Of a stretch of 47,622 nt of DNA, positions 44,268 to 47,622 are shown piece by piece; within the stretch, counting starts at the first letter, position 1; each line of letters opens with the position of its first letter. Both the position numbers and the translations under genes were made by a program. The notes beneath the pieces are model-generated. The model saw nothing but the letters and a program-made list of their open reading frames with translations, ran no database searches and had not been told where the DNA came from. Location of the stretch: IMG/VR virus record IMGVR_UViG_3300047359_000583, positions 1 through 47,622 of that record; one strand, given 5' to 3'. The stretch comes from a virus.

Positions 44268-44486
44268 ATGCAAAACGTAAAAAACTTACTTCAGAATTGG
44301 AAACATGATTTAGCACAAGCTGGCGAGTTAATGGGAACCGATCTCGAAACACTTGATACTCGAGGGTTTAAAAACTTAGAGTTTCAAATTGAACAACTAG
44401 AATCTGCTATTAAAAAAGACGATCAGTCTAAAAGATGGGCAGAACAAGAAATGGCAGACTTTAATAATCATTTAGGAAGGTTTTAA
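44268..44486 (+). CDS. 72-residue helical small protein
   Basis: First of two plus-strand genes, 11 nt after the promoter-like cassette. The product is predicted to be almost wholly helical and acidic overall: LLQNWKHDLAQAGELM, then FKNLEFQIEQLESAIKKDDQ, a likely coiled coil. No family recognised. It is separated from the CCA-adding enzyme gene by 20 nt and probably cotranscribed with it, so a link to RNA metabolism or early takeover is possible but not shown. Confidence 0.7.
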   Translation: MQNVKNLLQNWKHDLAQAGELMGTDLETLDTRGFKNLEFQIEQLESAIKKDDQSKRWAEQEMADFNNHLGRF

Positions 44487-44506
44487 TTAAACAAGATACA
44501 TAACAC

Positions 44507-45664
44507 ATGAACTTACATAACTTCGCAGATTTTAAACTTTTAACAGAGGCTAAGAATTCACTTAAGATGAATGTGCCTTCTGATATATTAGATCTACATA
44601 AACTATTTAAAAAGAATGGTAAAGAACTTTTTATAGTTGGTGGTGCAGTTCGAGATGCGCTGCTTGGTAAGAAGCCAAAAGATTTTGATTTAGCAACAGA
44701 TGCCTTCCCGGCAGAAGTTATTGAAATAGTTACTAATGCAGGTTACACAACCACTGGAGAAGTTGGACATCAATTTGGTGTGGTTATTGTAAATGTACCG
44801 TCAGATCCAGCTGGAGTTGAGGTTGCAACATTTAGAGAAGATATTGGTAAAGGCCGAAGACCTGATGCCGTGGAGTACTCTACAATAGATAAGGACGTTC
44901 TAAGGCGAGATCTAACTATCAATGCATTATTCTATGACATGGGAACTGAAGAGGTTGTCGATCTTGTAGGTGGCTTAGAAGATATAAAGAATTCAAAGAT
45001 TAGAACTGTCGGTGTTGCTGCAGATAGATTTGCAGAAGATCCACTTAGAAAATTAAGAGCCTTAAGATTTGCTGGTAGAACTGGAAGTAAATTAGAAAAA
45101 GAAACTGCTGAAGCTATACTAACAGATAATAGTTTAGAAGGTATTAGTCCAGAAAGAATTAGAGATGAATTTAAGAAATCAGTAACGACTGCAAAGTCTG
45201 CTAAGAAATACTTGGAAATGGTTTCTGAATTTAAGTTATGGAATATTATGTTTCCGACATTACCTATTAGTCAAAAATTCGTTAACACAAATACTTGGTT
45301 AATTCAACTAACTCAATTATTTATGGCAAACGATACAGATCTTCTTAAGAAAGAAATGAATAAGGCTACATTTTCAAACGATGAAATTAGTGGAGTTATA
45401 TTCTTAAAGAACTTAATGGCATTTAATCCAGCCAATGTGTTTGATACACATAAGCAATTTAAAAATAGCGGACTTGATAAAAAGGTTATTTTAGAATTTG
45501 TAAAGATTAATAGACTAGATGCTAAAATGATTAAAGCCTTTTTTAAATACAAGCCATCTACAAATGGTAGAGATGTTATGAAAGAGTTTGGTTTAAAAGG
45601 ACCTGCAATATCTGATAAAATCAATCAAATAGAGGCTGATAAATTTAAAAAACTTTTAAAGTAA
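44507..45664 (+). CDS. cca: CCA-adding enzyme (tRNA nucleotidyltransferase) with targeting-like start
   Basis: 385 residues, class II polymerase-beta type tRNA nucleotidyltransferase. The catalytic head is intact: FIVGGAVRDALLG (42-54) and DFDLATD (59-65) give the GG and DxD metal site. GRRPDAVEYS, RRDLTINALFYD (133-144) and FAEDPLRKLRALRFA (175-189) are the template and nucleotide-binding motifs. It would repair or add the 3' CCA end of tRNAs, or add nucleotides to other RNA 3' ends. Unusually, it begins MNLHNFADFKLLTEAK, a targeting-like motif with a gp21-like LTE/A site (12-15). This hints that the enzyme is packaged, though it is on the opposite strand and under an early-type promoter. 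The C-terminal body is shorter than in many bacterial enzymes. Confidence 0.93.
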   Translation: MNLHNFADFKLLTEAKNSLKMNVPSDILDLHKLFKKNGKELFIVGGAVRDALLGKKPKDFDLATDAFPAEVIEIVTNAGYTTTGEVGHQFGVVIVNVPSDPAGVEVATFREDIGKGRRPDAVEYSTIDKDVLRRDLTINALFYDMGTEEVVDLVGGLEDIKNSKIRTVGVAADRFAEDPLRKLRALRFAGRTGSKLEKETAEAILTDNSLEGISPERIRDEFKKSVTTAKSAKKYLEMVSEFKLWNIMFPTLPISQKFVNTNTWLIQLTQLFMANDTDLLKKEMNKATFSNDEISGVIFLKNLMAFNPANVFDTHKQFKNSGLDKKVILEFVKINRLDAKMIKAFFKYKPSTNGRDVMKEFGLKGPAISDKINQIEADKFKKLLK

Positions 45665-45673
45665 GCTTTAAAA
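45654..45673. terminator. Bidirectional hairpin at convergent gene ends
   Basis: TTTTAAAG, loop TAAG, CTTTAAAA: a perfect 8-bp, AT-rich stem that contains the stop codons of both converging genes (plus-strand stop at 45662-45664, minus-strand stop at 45668-45670). It has A/T tracts on both sides, so it could end transcription from either direction, although the stem has only one G-C pair. Confidence 0.5.
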
Positions 45674-47461
45674 CGCAATTGGCACAAAACCAATCATTGG
45701 CACAAAAGGAACTGTCGGAACTGGAATACCTCCAAAATACAATAGTTTAAACTCTAACAAATGAAGTGCATAAACTGCTGCCAATGCAGTTGCTACTGTT
45801 AATGCCGGAGGTTGAGTTGCCGGTACCTTATCAAAACTTTTCCCACTATTTAACGCACGCCTAAGACCTTTAGCTAACCTGGTTTTACTTCCATAATATA
45901 TTGGAACATAAAATCCATTTAACGGCGGAACACTTAATGCTGGTGGCATAGGTGGGGAAGTTTTAAAAGGTTGTATTATATGTAAATACCAAAATGTAAT
46001 CGTGGCCTCTGCTAATTCTTCATAAGGGTCACCAGAAGGATATTGATACGGAATATCTGGAAGCTCTTCATTAGCATCACATTCTTCTGCTGCTTCTTTA
46101 GCATCAATGCCACTTTGTACTACAAATTTATATTGAGTCCCAGCATCCGGATGTGTTACTTTAGGTTCTAAAGTTTCAATTGTATCACTAGAACTTACTG
46201 GTGGCAGACCGTTCCATTTTTTCTTATATTCAAATTCTAAGTAAACATTTTTTGAATACTGTTTTGCTGCATTTGAGTTATAACTTGCATTGCTACTATT
46301 ATTTTTATATGAATACCAAATATTGTAGTTTGCGTAAATCCCAGAGAGCTCGTATGTAGTAGTTCTTTTAATAGCAGGATTATAAGAGAAGAAACAAATT
46401 ACATTTCTGTGTAGCAACACAGGCACCCCTGTCTTTTCTTCAGCTCCAACTTGTATTCTATATTTAGAAAGAGGACACTCTTCTTTTACATCAGGATCGT
46501 ATGGCCATGGAACTATTATCTCACCACGCAGGCCTGCTTCTAACCTTCCGCTAATATCTGAATTTAAATTTAAAATACCATTATTATTAGTCTCATATTC
46601 TGGATATGCAACATGAATAGCATCAATAAATAATTGAGATATATTGTCTATCATTTCAAATGCATTATATCCAGCATCTTCTATTCTACGCTTAACATCT
46701 GCATTTACATTCCAATATGGATAGTCACCTTCCGACTTAGACTGAAAATCAGGTGCGAAAAAATTTCTATGCGTTTTCTTATATAAAATACTACCTAATT
46801 TTTCTACCCACTTATAATATTCAATTTTATCTTCTATATCAGAGTAACTTTCAAACTCTCTAATCATTTTAGTTGCAAAAAGCTTCTCAACTTCTTCTTG
46901 TGGTTGACCATCTTCAATACAATGAAATTCGCTAAATAAAAAACTATGTAGATCCATATCATCATCGTCTTTATACTTTTCTATAAATGCATTAAATTTC
47001 TTTCTTTGCTTTTCAGCCTCTTCCATTTCATTAGGAACTTTTATCGGCTCCGGGCAAAGATCAGAAAAAGCTTCACTACTCTGTTTACCCTCTTTAATAA
47101 TATTACCATCTTCGTCCTTGGTGTCCATTAAGTCAACATCACCATCTCGATAAAGTCTTTCAAATGCCTCTCCGTATGCAAGTATTAATGCTTGGTCTGC
47201 TGCACCATTCGGCTGCCTCATGGCACCGACTGGAGTTTGTGCAGTTTTTACAGCTGCAATATATTCTGCTGCCAAAGCTTCACCCCAATCTCTTCTACCA
47301 CCTGGAGTTACAAATGGTATATAATCAGGTGTTGCGAAGTTTGGATTAGTGTCACTACCAATTCTAGGCGGGTCATTAGCAATAGAACCTGGATTTTTAA
47401 AAGATTGGCCAGATAATATTTCTGTAACATTAGGTATAAAAGTTCCCCAATTTGCTGGCAT
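45668..47461 (-). CDS. Virion protein, probable baseplate hub region
   Basis: 597 residues. The start PANWGTFIPNVTEILSGQSF and an early region (RRDWGEALAAEYIAAVKTAQTP) look like a conserved phage structural family, but I cannot name it. The middle is mixed alpha/beta. The last ~60 residues are Pro-rich and hydrophobic (TVATALAAVYALHLLEFKLL, then alternating Pro, Val and Phe), perhaps a membrane-interacting or hub-packing segment. It lies 2 nt after a gene whose end looks like a baseplate spike. That position suggests a hub or tape-associated role. Confidence 0.55.
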   Translation of the reverse strand: MPANWGTFIPNVTEILSGQSFKNPGSIANDPPRIGSDTNPNFATPDYIPFVTPGGRRDWGEALAAEYIAAVKTAQTPVGAMRQPNGAADQALILAYGEAFERLYRDGDVDLMDTKDEDGNIIKEGKQSSEAFSDLCPEPIKVPNEMEEAEKQRKKFNAFIEKYKDDDDMDLHSFLFSEFHCIEDGQPQEEVEKLFATKMIREFESYSDIEDKIEYYKWVEKLGSILYKKTHRNFFAPDFQSKSEGDYPYWNVNADVKRRIEDAGYNAFEMIDNISQLFIDAIHVAYPEYETNNNGILNLNSDISGRLEAGLRGEIIVPWPYDPDVKEECPLSKYRIQVGAEEKTGVPVLLHRNVICFFSYNPAIKRTTTYELSGIYANYNIWYSYKNNSSNASYNSNAAKQYSKNVYLEFEYKKKWNGLPPVSSSDTIETLEPKVTHPDAGTQYKFVVQSGIDAKEAAEECDANEELPDIPYQYPSGDPYEELAEATITFWYLHIIQPFKTSPPMPPALSVPPLNGFYVPIYYGSKTRLAKGLRRALNSGKSFDKVPATQPPALTVATALAAVYALHLLEFKLLYFGGIPVPTVPFVPMIGFVPIAF

Positions 47462-47463
47462 AA

Positions 47464-47622
47464 TTACTTATTTCTTTGTTGATAATCTGGGTGAGTACTT
47501 GTAAGTTGTCCAACTATAGTTGGGGTTGGTGGCATCGGAGCACCTGATGGCCCCACGCCAGTCGGATGAATATGTGTATTATAATCATCTAACCATTTTT
47601 GTAACCAATCCTGTAAAGACTG
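47464..47622 (-). CDS. C-terminal end of a baseplate spike/hub-like protein (partial)
   Basis: The frame is open from the right edge to TAA at 47464-47466, giving 52 residues. The visible end contains WLDDYNTHIHPTGVGPSGAPMPP. The N-T-H-x-H-x-(T)-G-x-x-G-P-(S/T)-x-x-P pattern is characteristic of C-termini of baseplate spike and hub proteins (gpV / gp45 / gp5-type), where it binds a metal and forms the tip. The rest of the gene is outside the window. Confidence 0.65.
   Translation of the reverse strand, partial: QSLQDWLQKWLDDYNTHIHPTGVGPSGAPMPPTPTIVGQLTSTHPDYQQRNK

Overview
The window looks like part of the genome of a large, AT-rich, T4-like contractile-tailed phage. The T4 core is recognisable: UvsW helicase, a UvsY-like mediator, gp61 primase, gp32 single-strand binding protein, and a gp25 / gp6 / gp7-like baseplate wedge series. 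The host is probably a member of the Bacteroidota (Flavobacteria-like). Three things suggest this: start codons preceded by A-rich tracts without an AGGAGG-type site, a repeated promoter whose TATATTAG box resembles the Bacteroidota TAnnTTTG element, and tail proteins with cysteine-flanked repeats like those of flavobacterial surface proteins. The host call is inference. Nearly everything is on the minus strand; only 44268-45664 is on the plus strand.

Layout. (1) 1-362: two small minus-strand genes, each behind a copy of a 63-bp promoter-like cassette, and a terminator. (2) 380-9441: a block of probable packaged (internal capsid) proteins. Most start with a T4-type capsid-targeting motif (M-K-x-x-x-F-x-x-F). 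Two are very long and carry a recurring peptide, ESVVTEA or ESVVNEA, which matches the consensus of the T4 prohead protease gp21. They look like polyproteins that would each be cut into about seven pieces. The block also contains a KxDG RNA-ligase-like enzyme and an HxGH-type nucleotidyltransferase. (3) 9475-14697: recombination and replication: UvsW, UvsY, a small protein, primase, gp32, a small protein and a RuvC-like resolvase. (4) 14698-15072: a small targeted protein with a glycine-zipper tail. (5) 15100-41472: tail and baseplate, including a gp19-fold tube-like protein, a fibre with collagen repeat and S74 chaperone, a 2509-residue protein with N-terminal repeats, and the gp7-like, gp6 and gp25 wedge genes. 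(6) 41477-44119: an amidoligase fused to a pentapeptide-like helix, and a four-domain ribosomal protein S1 homologue. (7) 44268-45664, plus strand: a small protein and a CCA-adding enzyme that also begins with a capsid-targeting-like motif. (8) 45668-47622: two more virion proteins, the last cut by the window edge and ending like a baseplate spike.

The most interesting inference is that this phage packages an unusually large set of processed cargo proteins in its head. The set may include RNA- and nucleotide-modifying enzymes (ligase-like, nucleotidyltransferase, CCA-adding) that would reach the host cell with the DNA. All products are read from the sequence alone; no database search was run.
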